DNA from: Myxococcota bacterium
GTDB taxonomy: Bacteria; Myxococcota_C; UBA6777
Reading direction: 5' to 3'
NCBI GenBank assembly: GCA_023150835.1
Contig: JAKLKB010000115.1
Coordinates: 1-22,555 of the forward strand
Length of the DNA: 22,555 nt
Shown one piece after another: positions 6,243 through 14,566 of this stretch (positions are counted from its first letter, which is position 1; every line of letters begins with the position of its first letter). The position numbers and the translations under genes were made by a program. The notes beneath the pieces were generated by a model, which did not search any database, was not told the origin of the DNA, and worked only from the letters and a program-made list of their open reading frames with translations.

Positions 6243-8545
6243 CCATCAGGACGGACACAAGGGGCGTTCGGCTGGCAAAAGGGTTTGGAGCAACACAAGA
6301 CGGGGGGTTGGACGTAGACGCACACTCCATTTTGGCAGTCTTCACCTTGGTTGCAATCACAAGCATTCAGGCAGCTTTGTTGGGAACAGTAGGCCAACTG
6401 ACCTTGGGCATCTTCGCAGCGATTCCCGGGAGGACAGAAGGGCTTGTCGCAACAATAGATCCGCGATCCAGAAGTGACGATCGTGCAGCGCCCGCGCACG
6501 CAAGATTGCCCTTGGTTGGGACAATCGCACGCACTTTGACAGGACGCTGTGGGGCAAAGGGCGGCTTGGTTTTGAGCGTTAAAACAAGCCTGCCCTTGAG
6601 GACATCCGACTTTGTCGCAACAATAGACCGCAGGGAAAGTGCCGATACATTGGCCGCGATAACAATCGTCGCCTTGGGGACAGTCACACGGCGAAGCGCA
6701 GGTCGATTGGGGGGTGCAAGTCGCCCACTGATTGCTTGCGTTGCGACAACGCTCGCCTTGGGGACAGCCCGATTGACCGCAACAATAGACGGGCGGACTG
6801 GTCGTCAAACAGATACCGCTGCGGCAATCTTCGCCTTGCGCGCAATCACACGGAGATTGGCAACGACGCGCTGCGCACTGCCCGACCTGACCGTTGGCTT
6901 GGTAGCAGAATTGATCCAACGGACAACCTGCATTGGAGCAACAATACGCCCCTCCAAGCCCGGGATCTTGATTGCAAAGGCCATTGATACAAGTCGCTCC
7001 TTGGGGACAATCGCAAAGCGTGTTGCAGGGTGCAGGGCAAAAGCCCGATTGCATCGTCTTGTTTTCGCAGCCTTGCCCTTGGGGACAGCCTTCTTTGTCA
7101 CAACAAAAAGCCGGTTGTGCGCTGGTTTTGCATTGCCCGCCTGTACAAGCCTCGCCTTGAACACAATCGCAAGCACTCCGACAAGGACGCGGTCGTTGCG
7201 GGCAGATCGCAACAGAGCCTGTCTTGTCTTTGCACGTCGCTGTGGGTGGACAGCCTTGGGCGTTGTCACAACAATACATCGGCGCGGGGCCGCGAAAGCA
7301 CTTGCCGTTGGAACAGTCGTAGCCTTCGGGACAATCACACGGCGAAACGCACAGCAACGGACACTTCCCCGCAGCACTCGCCGAAGTGTAGCACGTCGCA
7401 CCACCCGGACAGCCCGGGTTCTCACAACAATATCCGGGAAAAGAAGACTTAAAGCACTTGCCCTCGACACAGTACTGACCCTGTGGACAATCGCACAACG
7501 TCGCGCAGCTTTGGGGTGGAGCGCACAGCCCTGTCCCCAAACCACAAAGCCCGACATCTTGCGTTGTTTTCGTCACGCAGACGCCACCGATACACCGTCC
7601 ATCGGACTTTTCGCACAGCTTGCCGATCTGTTGACAAGGGCGGGTCGGGCAGTCCTGATCTTTTTGACAAGCAGGCCCCTCAACACACTTCCCTGCGTCC
7701 TTGTCGCATCCGCCTTTTTTGGGGGTGCGTTGGACATCGCACTTTGCATCGACGCAGCGCGCCAAGACTTCGGCGCATCCTTGCGGGCCTTGCTCACAAC
7801 CCGAGATGCCGCAATCGCGATCTTTGATACAAGCAGGCGCTGGCGCACACTTTCCGTCCGAATCATCGGGCGTTTTGCAAGCCGCTCCCGCAGGACAACC
7901 CGCCTTCGAACAACAATACACGGGCGACTCTCCCCCCACACAACGGCCCTGCACACACGCCTCGCCTTGTGGACAATCGCAGGTCTTTTGACACGCAGGC
8001 TTTTCTCCGCAAACGCCCAAGCTACCGTCACTTCGCTGACACGCTCCTTGTTTACACTCCTCTGGACGCGAACAACACACCACCTTTTGGCCTAGCTTCG
8101 AGCACTGCCCACCTTCGCAAGAAAGCCCCACCGCACAATCACACACGCTCTTGCAAACACGCCCAGCCTCACCGCATATTCCGCTGCCTGTTCGCGGAGA
8201 GCGACACGCCTCCCCCACCACGCAGCCCGCCTTATCGCAACAATACACCGCCACCGCCACTTGGTTGCATACGCCGCCCTCACACCCTTCCCCTTGCTTG
8301 CAATCACAAGGATGCGTACACGCCCTCGGCTCCCCAGCCACCCCATCTACGGGGCTTTCGTTCGCCCCCTCGCTCACACCTTCGATGCCGTCTTTGGAAA
8401 CCCCACTGTCTCCGTCGCGTTCTTCTCCCACACCTTCCGCGCTAGACTCCGTGGGGGGGCCTCCGTCACAACGGCATCCCACCGCAACCACCGCCCACAC
8501 ACCGATCACAAACAACCAACCCCGCAAACGCCAAACCCGCTCCAT
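6215..8545 (-). CDS. Large lipoprotein with eleven 10-cysteine repeats
   Basis: 776 residues, no enzymatic domain recognised. Residues 1-24 form a lipoprotein signal ending AVAVGC, with C24 lipidated. An acidic Gly/Ser/Glu linker follows to about residue 74. The rest is built of repeats of about 48-55 residues with the pattern C-x3-CDC-x5-C-x4-C-x7-CC-x4-C-x5-C-x7/8-C, typified by CDCPQG, YCC and GCPQG. Three repeats (about 75-237) precede a divergent Cys-rich interlude (about 238-345), and eight more follow to the C-terminus. The near-invariant ten cysteines per unit point to a rod of small disulfide-bonded modules at the cell surface (inference). The start at 8545 is well supported by AAGGAGG six bases upstream; an ATG at 8596 is rejected. 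It is the last gene of a probable three-gene minus-strand operon. Confidence 0.92.
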   Translation of the reverse strand: MERVWRLRGWLFVIGVWAVVAVGCRCDGGPPTESSAEGVGEERDGDSGVSKDGIEGVSEGANESPVDGVAGEPRACTHPCDCKQGEGCEGGVCNQVAVAVYCCDKAGCVVGEACRSPRTGSGICGEAGRVCKSVCDCAVGLSCEGGQCSKLGQKVVCCSRPEECKQGACQRSDGSLGVCGEKPACQKTCDCPQGEACVQGRCVGGESPVYCCSKAGCPAGAACKTPDDSDGKCAPAPACIKDRDCGISGCEQGPQGCAEVLARCVDAKCDVQRTPKKGGCDKDAGKCVEGPACQKDQDCPTRPCQQIGKLCEKSDGRCIGGVCVTKTTQDVGLCGLGTGLCAPPQSCATLCDCPQGQYCVEGKCFKSSFPGYCCENPGCPGGATCYTSASAAGKCPLLCVSPCDCPEGYDCSNGKCFRGPAPMYCCDNAQGCPPTATCKDKTGSVAICPQRPRPCRSACDCVQGEACTGGQCKTSAQPAFCCDKEGCPQGQGCENKTMQSGFCPAPCNTLCDCPQGATCINGLCNQDPGLGGAYCCSNAGCPLDQFCYQANGQVGQCAARRCQSPCDCAQGEDCRSGICLTTSPPVYCCGQSGCPQGERCRNASNQWATCTPQSTCASPCDCPQGDDCYRGQCIGTFPAVYCCDKVGCPQGQACFNAQNQAALCPTASCQSACDCPNQGQSCVRGRCTIVTSGSRIYCCDKPFCPPGNRCEDAQGQLAYCSQQSCLNACDCNQGEDCQNGVCVYVQPPVLCCSKPFCQPNAPCVRPDGTQSACGRP

Positions 8546-8671
8546 CTCGATCCTCCTTTCGTGCGCAACTGCGCCACAAAACACAAGGATCTCCAAGGTC
8601 TAGAATCCATCCCCCTTTTATCGTCTCCCCTGATCTCCATCGAAGTGATGCAGCCGACAAAAAGACGCGCC

Positions 8672-9091
8672 TCACTTTCCAAAGCCCAATCCACCGCCTC
8701 GAAAGCCACCGCCGCCCCTCGCACGATACTGCACCAGCCGCCCCCCTCGTTGATAGGCTTGCCACCTGACCAGATTCGCCCGTTGCTGCGAGCGATACGA
8801 AGCATAGCCGGGATGAAACCAGATCCAGTTGCTGTAGCGGTATCGATCCTGATAACAATAACCCTTTTGCAGATCACAAACCGCATCTGGCGGACAGTCC
8901 GCCAGATCCTTGCGCGCCCAACCACATCGCTGCGTTAAAAAGCACGACCCCTGCAAACATACGCCCCCCCCGCATTCTGCGTCGCTGACACAGACACGCA
9001 CAAAGTCCGAACGTATCCCAAGCCACAGCCCAAAACCAAATGGGATCACCAAGATCGCAACCACCCAAAAACCAAACGTATCTTTTTGCAT
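8672..9091 (-). CDS. Small membrane-anchored Cys-rich protein
   Basis: 139 residues, family not recognised. One N-terminal hydrophobic segment (about 6-26, FGFWVVAILVIPFGFGLW) acts as an uncleaved anchor or signal. An exported Cys-rich module (about 33-80) follows, with CVSDAECGGGVCLQGSC and DCPPDAVCDLQKGYC. These resemble the C-x-C-x-G-x-C knots in the neighbouring lipoproteins. The C-terminal 55 residues are Tyr/Trp/Arg-rich and end in a Gly-rich tail (GGGGFRGGGLGFGK). A GGAGG-type binding site precedes the ATG. The start lies nine bases after the stop of the five-TM protein gene, which strongly suggests co-transcription and possibly translational coupling. The next gene follows after 126 bases. 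Confidence 0.82.
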   Translation of the reverse strand: MQKDTFGFWVVAILVIPFGFGLWLGIRSDFVRVCVSDAECGGGVCLQGSCFLTQRCGWARKDLADCPPDAVCDLQKGYCYQDRYRYSNWIWFHPGYASYRSQQRANLVRWQAYQRGGRLVQYRARGGGGFRGGGLGFGK

Positions 9092-9100
9092 CTCCCCTCC

Positions 9101-9958
9101 TCAATCCAAAGCAAACAGCAGCACAACAAACCAAGAACTAAAAAACACCAAACACCACCGACAGATCAAGAAGTTCAGCGCTTCGGTATGTTGGCGGCGA
9201 CGATACCAATCGTCGTCTTGGCGAAGAAACAGCCACATTGCTCCCCAAAACAACACCCCCACCCACAACATCACACAATGCACCGCAAAGATCTCATAAA
9301 AGTACGGTCCATCGGGCGCAGCGTACGCGATCGTCCGCTCAAAAGACCACCCAAGTCCAAGGATCAAGATCATCCACTCCACAAATCCCCGCAACGTCGC
9401 CTTGCGCTCGCGTTGCTCGACTTGCTCTTGGTGCATCTCTCCCTCTGCTTCGGGAACTGGCGCTTCTGCAAACGAAAACACCAACCGAAACCACTTGGAG
9501 ATCCGCGTCGGTTCGCCCCGAAACTCTTCATCCTCCACAACAGGCACCACATACGCATCCAAGACCGACGGGCCAAAACCAAAGATCCCGTACAGCCGCG
9601 AATTATACACCAAAGCACCCACCAAAAGACTCAACGCAAAAAGCTGGATCTTGAGATTCAGATCCCACGCACCAAAAAGCAAAAACCCAGACCACAACCC
9701 CCCTCCCAACAAGCCACACACCGCCCACTTCAACGGGATCTTCTCCTCGTCATACGTCGCAGGTTCATGCGTCACTTTAAAACTGAAATCTCCCGGAAGC
9801 GAACCCTCCTGTAGATCGCGCAGTCCGCCTTTTCCACCGCCTTGCAAATCGTGCAGGCCGCCTTTTGCATTGCCTTGCAGATCGCGTGGATCGTTGTTTC
9901 TGCGATCTTGGTGTGGCTTGTCTTCTTCGATCGGAAATCCCAAAGGATCTTTTCGCAT
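9101..9958 (-). CDS. Five-TM membrane protein with Gly/Lys repeat N-terminus
   Basis: 285 residues, no known family recognised. The soluble N-terminal part (1-75) contains a short repeat, DLQGNAKGGLH, DLQGGGKGGLR, DLQEGS (26-52). Predicted membrane segments are at about 78-98, 103-120, 191-207, 221-245 and 263-283. A charged loop between the second and third holds several Glu/Gln residues. There are no obvious catalytic motifs. The start at 9958 is chosen because the N-terminus there is ordinary and AAGGG lies upstream; extension to 10213 would run through a REP-like palindrome and is unlikely. This is the promoter-proximal gene of a probable operon with the two Cys-rich exported proteins. 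A role in their export, anchoring or assembly is possible but unproven. Confidence 0.8.
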   Translation of the reverse strand: MRKDPLGFPIEEDKPHQDRRNNDPRDLQGNAKGGLHDLQGGGKGGLRDLQEGSLPGDFSFKVTHEPATYDEEKIPLKWAVCGLLGGGLWSGFLLFGAWDLNLKIQLFALSLLVGALVYNSRLYGIFGFGPSVLDAYVVPVVEDEEFRGEPTRISKWFRLVFSFAEAPVPEAEGEMHQEQVEQRERKATLRGFVEWMILILGLGWSFERTIAYAAPDGPYFYEIFAVHCVMLWVGVLFWGAMWLFLRQDDDWYRRRQHTEALNFLICRWCLVFFSSWFVVLLFALD

Positions 9959-10065
9959 CGCTCTCACCCTTCTGCCCTTTATTTCTCCACCGCCTCTTTG
10001 GATGGTACTGCGCTTTGTGCAGAATTGTGCTATCCATGAGGGCTTGCGCGGTTGGATTCGGTTTT

Positions 10066-10112
10066 GTAGGGTGCGACCCCACACCCCGCAAGGGAACTTC
10101 GTCCCCTTGACC
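10066..10112. repeat. REP-like double hairpin in the divergent intergenic region
   Basis: Two adjacent inverted repeats occur. GGGT-GCG-ACCC is at 10069-10079, and CAAGGG...CCCTTG is at 10089-10109 with a 9-base interior. They are joined by ACACCCCG. The organisation is typical of GC-rich interspersed palindromic elements. Only one copy is seen in this window, so its dispersed nature is inferred from style. It occupies part of the 340-bp gap 9959-10298 between divergent genes. Confidence 0.4.
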
Positions 10113-10233
10113 CCCGTGTTGGCGAAGAGATCATCGTTTTTCACACCAACAACGCTGTCGCTCGTAACGGGCGCGAACACGAGGTTTTTGTCCATCAGTG
10201 ACAAATCTATCAAAAGAAAAGATCGTCACGCCT

Positions 10234-10242
10234 TTTATAACA
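10234..10242 (-). promoter_or_regulatory. Possible extended -10 promoter for the minus-strand operon
   Basis: On the minus strand the sequence reads TGTTATAAA, an extended -10 (TG-n-TATAAA), inside an AT-rich patch (10200-10245) of the 340-bp gap 9959-10298. No good -35 is seen. Transcription would begin near 10227 and leave a leader of about 270 nt containing the REP-like hairpins. The rest of the gap shows no gene. Confidence 0.3.
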
Positions 10243-10298
10243 CAGATCAAGCCCTCGCTTTGCTTGGTTGTTCTCTTGTTTGTTGGGTAGGATTTCTC

Positions 10299-11561
10299 AT
10301 GGATCGTTTTGTCTTTTCAATGAACTCGGAACCTCCGAACCTATCGTTCCATCCGCCACAAGGATCGAAGCGCCTCACGCAACAGGGTTGGTTTGGTTTT
10401 CGGACAGTTCTGTGGCTTAGTTGCTTTGGCTGGCTCAACATCATGGGCTGCCCGCCAACTCCGACAGTCGAATGCGATGCCAAGACAGCTTGCCCGCAAG
10501 GAAAGCGTTGTGTCGAAGGGGCGTGTCTTTGTGTCGCAGGATACACCGATTGCAACAAGGCTTGCGTGGATCTTCAAACAGATACCGCACATTGTGGTGC
10601 TTGTGGTGGCGTGTGCAAAACAAGCGAAACCTGCCGTCAAGGTGTTTGTGTGCCGATCTGTACCCCGCCGCAAGACGACTGTGGCGGGCGCTGTGTGGAT
10701 CGCAGCAACGACGCCGCACACTGCGGAAGTTGCAACAACGCCTGCGCTCCAACAACGCGATGCCAGCGCAGTTTGTGTGTATCGCCCTGCCCTGCGGAGC
10801 AGCTCTTTTGCGGAGGTTTGTGCATCGATCCCAAAAGTCGCCGTACACACTGCGGAACGTGCGGCAATACCTGTGAGATCGGAAAGTCTTGTGCAAATGG
10901 GGATTGTGTGGCGGCGTGTCCGCCTGACGCAACCGACTTGTGCGAAGGTGGATGTGTGGATCTTCAGTCCAACCCGCTGCATTGTGGCGGATGCAACAAA
11001 GCCTGCCCCAGCGGTCTTCTTTGCAACAAAGGCCGTTGTGTTTGTCCATCCGACCGTTCGGAGTGCGGGGGCAACTGCATCGATCCCCAAGCAGACGCCC
11101 AACACTGCGGCAGATGCAACAGCGCCTGCCCATCAGGACAATTCTGTGCGGCGGGTGTGTGTGTGGCGTCTTGCCCGAGTGCCTCATCTACAAACTGTTC
11201 GGGCGGATGCTTCGACCTCCAAAGTGCGAACGCACATTGCGGGATATGCGGAAATGCTTGCACAGCAGGACAAGTCTGTATCGCGGGACGTTGTAGCTGT
11301 CCGCCCCAAACGACCCTATGCAACGGCCTTTGCGTCGATCTCCAACACGATGTACTGCATTGTGGTTTATGCCAAAATCGCTGTGCGGGTGGGAATGTTT
11401 GTGCAGCGGGCCGTTGTGTGGCGAATTGCCCCCAAGACACCGCCTCCGCTTGTTTGGGCGGATGCTTCGATCTGCTCAAAACAGACCGACATTGTGGCGC
11501 ATGTCACAACGCTTGCCCTCGTGACGCAACATGCCAAAATGGTCGTTGTATCGCCCCTTAA
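10299..11561 (+). CDS. Lipoprotein with eight six-to-eight-Cys repeats of myxobacterial type
   Basis: 420 residues. A long basic/polar N-terminus (1-33) precedes a hydrophobic segment that ends NIMGC, so C51 is a candidate lipidation site; Met at -2 is unusual. After a short CPQGKRC module there are eight repeats of about 42 residues. They have the core G-x-C-(V/I/F)-D-(L/P/R)-x6-HCG-x-C-x3-C-x5-C-x4-C, exemplified by GGCVDLQ, HCGACG and CPSGQFC. This repeat type is common in hypothetical secreted proteins of myxobacteria (recalled, not searched) and differs from that of the divergent 776-aa lipoprotein. The start at 10299 has AGGA with a six-base spacer. An upstream extension of the frame to 9402 is antisense to another gene and is rejected. 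Role: probably surface-exposed, disulfide-rich and adhesive or structural (inference). Confidence 0.9.
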   Translation: MDRFVFSMNSEPPNLSFHPPQGSKRLTQQGWFGFRTVLWLSCFGWLNIMGCPPTPTVECDAKTACPQGKRCVEGACLCVAGYTDCNKACVDLQTDTAHCGACGGVCKTSETCRQGVCVPICTPPQDDCGGRCVDRSNDAAHCGSCNNACAPTTRCQRSLCVSPCPAEQLFCGGLCIDPKSRRTHCGTCGNTCEIGKSCANGDCVAACPPDATDLCEGGCVDLQSNPLHCGGCNKACPSGLLCNKGRCVCPSDRSECGGNCIDPQADAQHCGRCNSACPSGQFCAAGVCVASCPSASSTNCSGGCFDLQSANAHCGICGNACTAGQVCIAGRCSCPPQTTLCNGLCVDLQHDVLHCGLCQNRCAGGNVCAAGRCVANCPQDTASACLGGCFDLLKTDRHCGACHNACPRDATCQNGRCIAP

Positions 11562-11606
11562 CGACTCATACACGCACAACCAAAGACGTTCGGCTCAAGT
11601 CAACGA

Positions 11607-11626
11607 CTCGGCTCTTTAGGGCCGAG
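11607..11626. terminator. Strong GC hairpin downstream of the eight-repeat lipoprotein gene
   Basis: CTCGGCTC pairs with GGGCCGAG (one T-G wobble) around the tetraloop TTTA, 46 bases after the stop codon at 11561. No T run follows, so it is not a canonical intrinsic terminator. It may stabilise the 3' end or assist Rho-dependent termination. Confidence 0.35.
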
Positions 11627-11800
11627 CTTCGAGCAGGTTCAAACGGCTCGCTACATTGAACAAGCCTTGCGTACCGAGTATCTATCCTCAGTGAAAGCAA
11701 CGCAAGTTGATTCACCAAGGTTGAAACCCTTCGCCCGTTTCGCTGTCTGTCTGATACCACGAAGCACAACACGACCCACCGAAGCTTTCGGAGTTCCACA

Positions 11801-14377
11801 ATGCACACACACCGCTTTGCACATCCAGCGCAAGTCACCCGCAAGCCCTTGCCCCCTGCACAAGACGCCAGAAAAAGAGCTCGAAACCTCCGAGACGGCG
11901 ACCCCTCTCTTCGTTTCGGCCTGTTATGGATGTTCTTTGCGACCGTATGGTTCGGTTGCATCGACAAAAACAGCGTAGAAGGACAGCTCCAACAGCTCGA
12001 AAGTACCTATTATGTGCGACGCATCCAAGCCGCCCAAGCTCTCGCAAAGATGGGCAAGACCGCGCAAAAAGCGATCCCTGCGTTGCGCAGGCGCTTTGAG
12101 ATCGACAATGACCCCAACGTGCGCCTTGAGATCGTCCAAGCCTTCGGAAAGATCGGCGACACCGCAGCCATTCCCGAACTCATCCAAGCCATCGGCGATG
12201 AAAACGAAGAGATCCGCATCAAAGCCTCTTACGCTCTTGGTGAGATCGGAACCCCTGCCATCGCTCCCCTCCAAGCCTTGCTTGCCAAACCACAACCACT
12301 TGAAAAAGCCTACCATGCCGTTGCAGCCCTCGGTCACATCGGCCCTTCCGCACTGCCTGCATTGCGTGCCATGTTGCGCTCAACCTCCGACAAGATCCGT
12401 CAAAAAACCGTCGAAGCCCTCAAACAGATCGGCCCTCCTGCTGGCGAAATCCTCTTGCTCGCCATGAACGACGAAGTATCGGGCATCCGCGCCTATACAG
12501 CGTGGTGTTTGATGCAGCTTGGACCCAAGATCCTCCAACAACAACCCAAGCTCCAAGACCCCCTACTTTCGGCCCTCCAAAAAGCCCTTCACGATGATAG
12601 CGACAAAGCCCGAATGTACGCATTGTTAGCGCTTCGCAGCCTCGGAAACCTCGCTGCTTCGGCAGCTCCGCGCCTTCGCCAACTTCTCCAAGACCGATTG
12701 TGGTACATCCGAAAGATCGCTGCCACAACCTTCGCATCGATCGGAGAGACCGCACGCATCGCCATCCCCGATCTGCTTGCTTGCCTCCAAGACGATACAT
12801 GGGATGTCCGACAAGAAGCCGCCGCCGCTTTATTGGGCCTACGCCCTCTCTCGATCATCCCACAGCTTCTGCGCCTACTAAGCGATCACCGCCCACACGT
12901 TCGACGCATCGCCCTCCAACTTTTTCTACAGATTCAAACGACCCCATCTTCCGAACAGATCAAGCGGCTCCTGACCTTGCTCGAAGATCCCTCCGAGATG
13001 GTTCGCGAAGCACTCCGCGAACGCCTCGCACATCTTCCCCGCCCTCCCCTCGCATCGCTGCTGCGAGCCGCGCAAAGCCGACTTCGCCTTACCGCCGCAG
13101 AAGCCCTCTTGTGCCTCGCCCAGATCGGCCCCAAAGCCCAAGAAGCCCACAAAACACTCCAAAGCCTACGCACCAAACCACACGAAACCGCCTTCCACAA
13201 AGCCCTTGGGACCGCACTTCGGGCCACTCAACCGCCATCTGCATCCATCTCTCAAGACCCATGCAACGACACCAGCGCACAAGCACGCAACGCATGCCTT
13301 TTGCAACTTGGTCTTCTTCAATCGCCCGCCCCCAAAACCCTCCAAGCTCTGCGTTTGGCGCTGCGCGACAACGAACAGATCGTGCGCTACCAAGCCGTCC
13401 TTTCGCTTGGATGGCTCGCTACACACCTTGATGACGATAGCGTCCATGCCCTCCACAGCTTGCTCCACCGAGAATCCGAAACAGCCGTTCGCCTCGCCGC
13501 CATCGATGCCCTCGGATGGTCCGCAGCCAAAGCAACGCCCCATCTCCCCGCCTTGCTTCAACGCCTCCCCAAAGCCCCTCCCACCGAGCAAAAGCACATC
13601 CTCCGTACCCTCCGATACATCGGGTTCAACAAGCAAACCTTCCAAACACTCCTTACTCTCGCCGACAAAGCAACCCCAACGCTTCTTCTGCTCATCTTGC
13701 CCGCTCTACCGTCCTTTACAACCTCTGTCTTCCCTCAAAACGCACCCAAAGAACCTTCTCTCACCACACTTCGGACTCTGCTTGAGCGTGCCTTGATCCA
13801 TCCCCTTCCAAAGCTCCGACAGGCCGCTGCCATCGCCTATAGCGAACTCGGCGAACATGGCGTCCCCTCCATCCCCGCACTCCAACGCCTACTCTCCGAC
13901 AATTCCACCGCCGTACGCTCTGCCGCCGCCCATGCTCTCGGATGGCTCGGACACAAGGCAGCTTCCGCCGCACCCAAACTTGGTTGGCTGCTCAAAGACA
14001 ACGATCCTTTCCTCCAACGCAACGCCGTCTTTGCACTCCGCCGCATCGGTTCCAAAGCCGTCGTCGAACTTCTAAACGCCCTTCCCACCGCCTCCACCAC
14101 GCTACGCCACAACATCGCCTATGCCCTCTCTCGCGGAACCATCGAACCCAACGAGATGCTCCAAACCCTCACCGCACTGCGCAAACTCCAATCCACACTT
14201 CCCCCCTCCGATCCCCTTCAAACGCGGATCGCCAGCGCCATCTTGCGCATCGAATCACACGACAAACCCTACGTCCTTTGGGTCGATCACCCACGCTCCC
14301 CCACCTTTGATGCCTTTACCCCCCAACTCCTCCTTCCTCACAAAGAAGATCCTTCGCTCCGCATCCTTTCCGAGTGA
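11801..14377 (+). CDS. Large HEAT-repeat (PBS-lyase-like) protein, membrane-anchored or lipoprotein
   Basis: 858 residues. A basic N-terminus (1-38) leads into a hydrophobic stretch FGLLWMFFATVWFGC (39-53). C53 could be lipidated, although Trp-Phe before Gly-Cys is atypical, and the segment could instead be a plain anchor. Almost all the rest is a solenoid of helical pairs of about 30-40 residues with HEAT/PBS-lyase signatures. Examples are RIQAAQALAKMGKTAQKAIP, IRIKASYALGEIGTPA, VRQEAAAALLGL, VRLAAIDALGWSAAKATPHL and VRSAAAHALGWLGHKAAS. HEAT solenoids are protein-binding scaffolds, and no catalytic domain is seen. The start has GGAG seven bases upstream (11790-11793). The gene stands alone, 239 bases after the previous gene, a gap that holds only the hairpin at 11607. 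The binding partner is unknown, but an extracytoplasmic scaffold fits the surrounding surface genes. Confidence 0.88.
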   Translation: MHTHRFAHPAQVTRKPLPPAQDARKRARNLRDGDPSLRFGLLWMFFATVWFGCIDKNSVEGQLQQLESTYYVRRIQAAQALAKMGKTAQKAIPALRRRFEIDNDPNVRLEIVQAFGKIGDTAAIPELIQAIGDENEEIRIKASYALGEIGTPAIAPLQALLAKPQPLEKAYHAVAALGHIGPSALPALRAMLRSTSDKIRQKTVEALKQIGPPAGEILLLAMNDEVSGIRAYTAWCLMQLGPKILQQQPKLQDPLLSALQKALHDDSDKARMYALLALRSLGNLAASAAPRLRQLLQDRLWYIRKIAATTFASIGETARIAIPDLLACLQDDTWDVRQEAAAALLGLRPLSIIPQLLRLLSDHRPHVRRIALQLFLQIQTTPSSEQIKRLLTLLEDPSEMVREALRERLAHLPRPPLASLLRAAQSRLRLTAAEALLCLAQIGPKAQEAHKTLQSLRTKPHETAFHKALGTALRATQPPSASISQDPCNDTSAQARNACLLQLGLLQSPAPKTLQALRLALRDNEQIVRYQAVLSLGWLATHLDDDSVHALHSLLHRESETAVRLAAIDALGWSAAKATPHLPALLQRLPKAPPTEQKHILRTLRYIGFNKQTFQTLLTLADKATPTLLLLILPALPSFTTSVFPQNAPKEPSLTTLRTLLERALIHPLPKLRQAAAIAYSELGEHGVPSIPALQRLLSDNSTAVRSAAAHALGWLGHKAASAAPKLGWLLKDNDPFLQRNAVFALRRIGSKAVVELLNALPTASTTLRHNIAYALSRGTIEPNEMLQTLTALRKLQSTLPPSDPLQTRIASAILRIESHDKPYVLWVDHPRSPTFDAFTPQLLLPHKEDPSLRILSE

Positions 14378-14442
14378 TCCTCGTGCCTTCTGTCAACCAG
14401 TATAGGACTTACGCAGTTCGATGGTTTTCGTGGGGTGTCATA

Positions 14443-14514
14443 CGAAATCCGCCCGTTGCGTGATCGTAAAAATGTAGGGGCAGACAGGCGTGGCTGCCCA
14501 ACAATCGGGCGTCT
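14443..14514 (+). repeat. Dispersed palindromic intergenic repeat, copy 2
   Basis: This is the plus-strand counterpart of the element at 1556-1625. It shares CGAAATCCGCCC, ATGTAGGGGCAG, TGCCCAAC and GGGCGTCT in the same order and nearly the same spacing, with the middle diverged. The core GGGCAG...CTGCCC can fold back. It sits between the convergent 3' ends of the HEAT gene and the MopE-like gene. About 40 bases upstream is ATAGGACTTACGCA (14402-14415), a string reminiscent of some insertion-sequence ends, but no matching inverted end was found. Confidence 0.75.
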
Positions 14515-14566
14515 TCGCGCTCTCCTTCGATCACAGATCACTTGGATATCGTATCATCCGTCCGTT

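Noticed and set aside
6236-8095. 619-codon plus-strand open frame
   Set aside because: It is antisense to the Cys-repeat lipoprotein gene. Its Ala/Thr/Arg-rich product mirrors the repeat codons, and no ribosome binding site precedes it.
9402-10298. Upstream extension of the eight-repeat lipoprotein frame
   Set aside because: It is antisense to the five-TM gene and of low complexity. The ATG at 10299 has a good binding site and begins the export signal.
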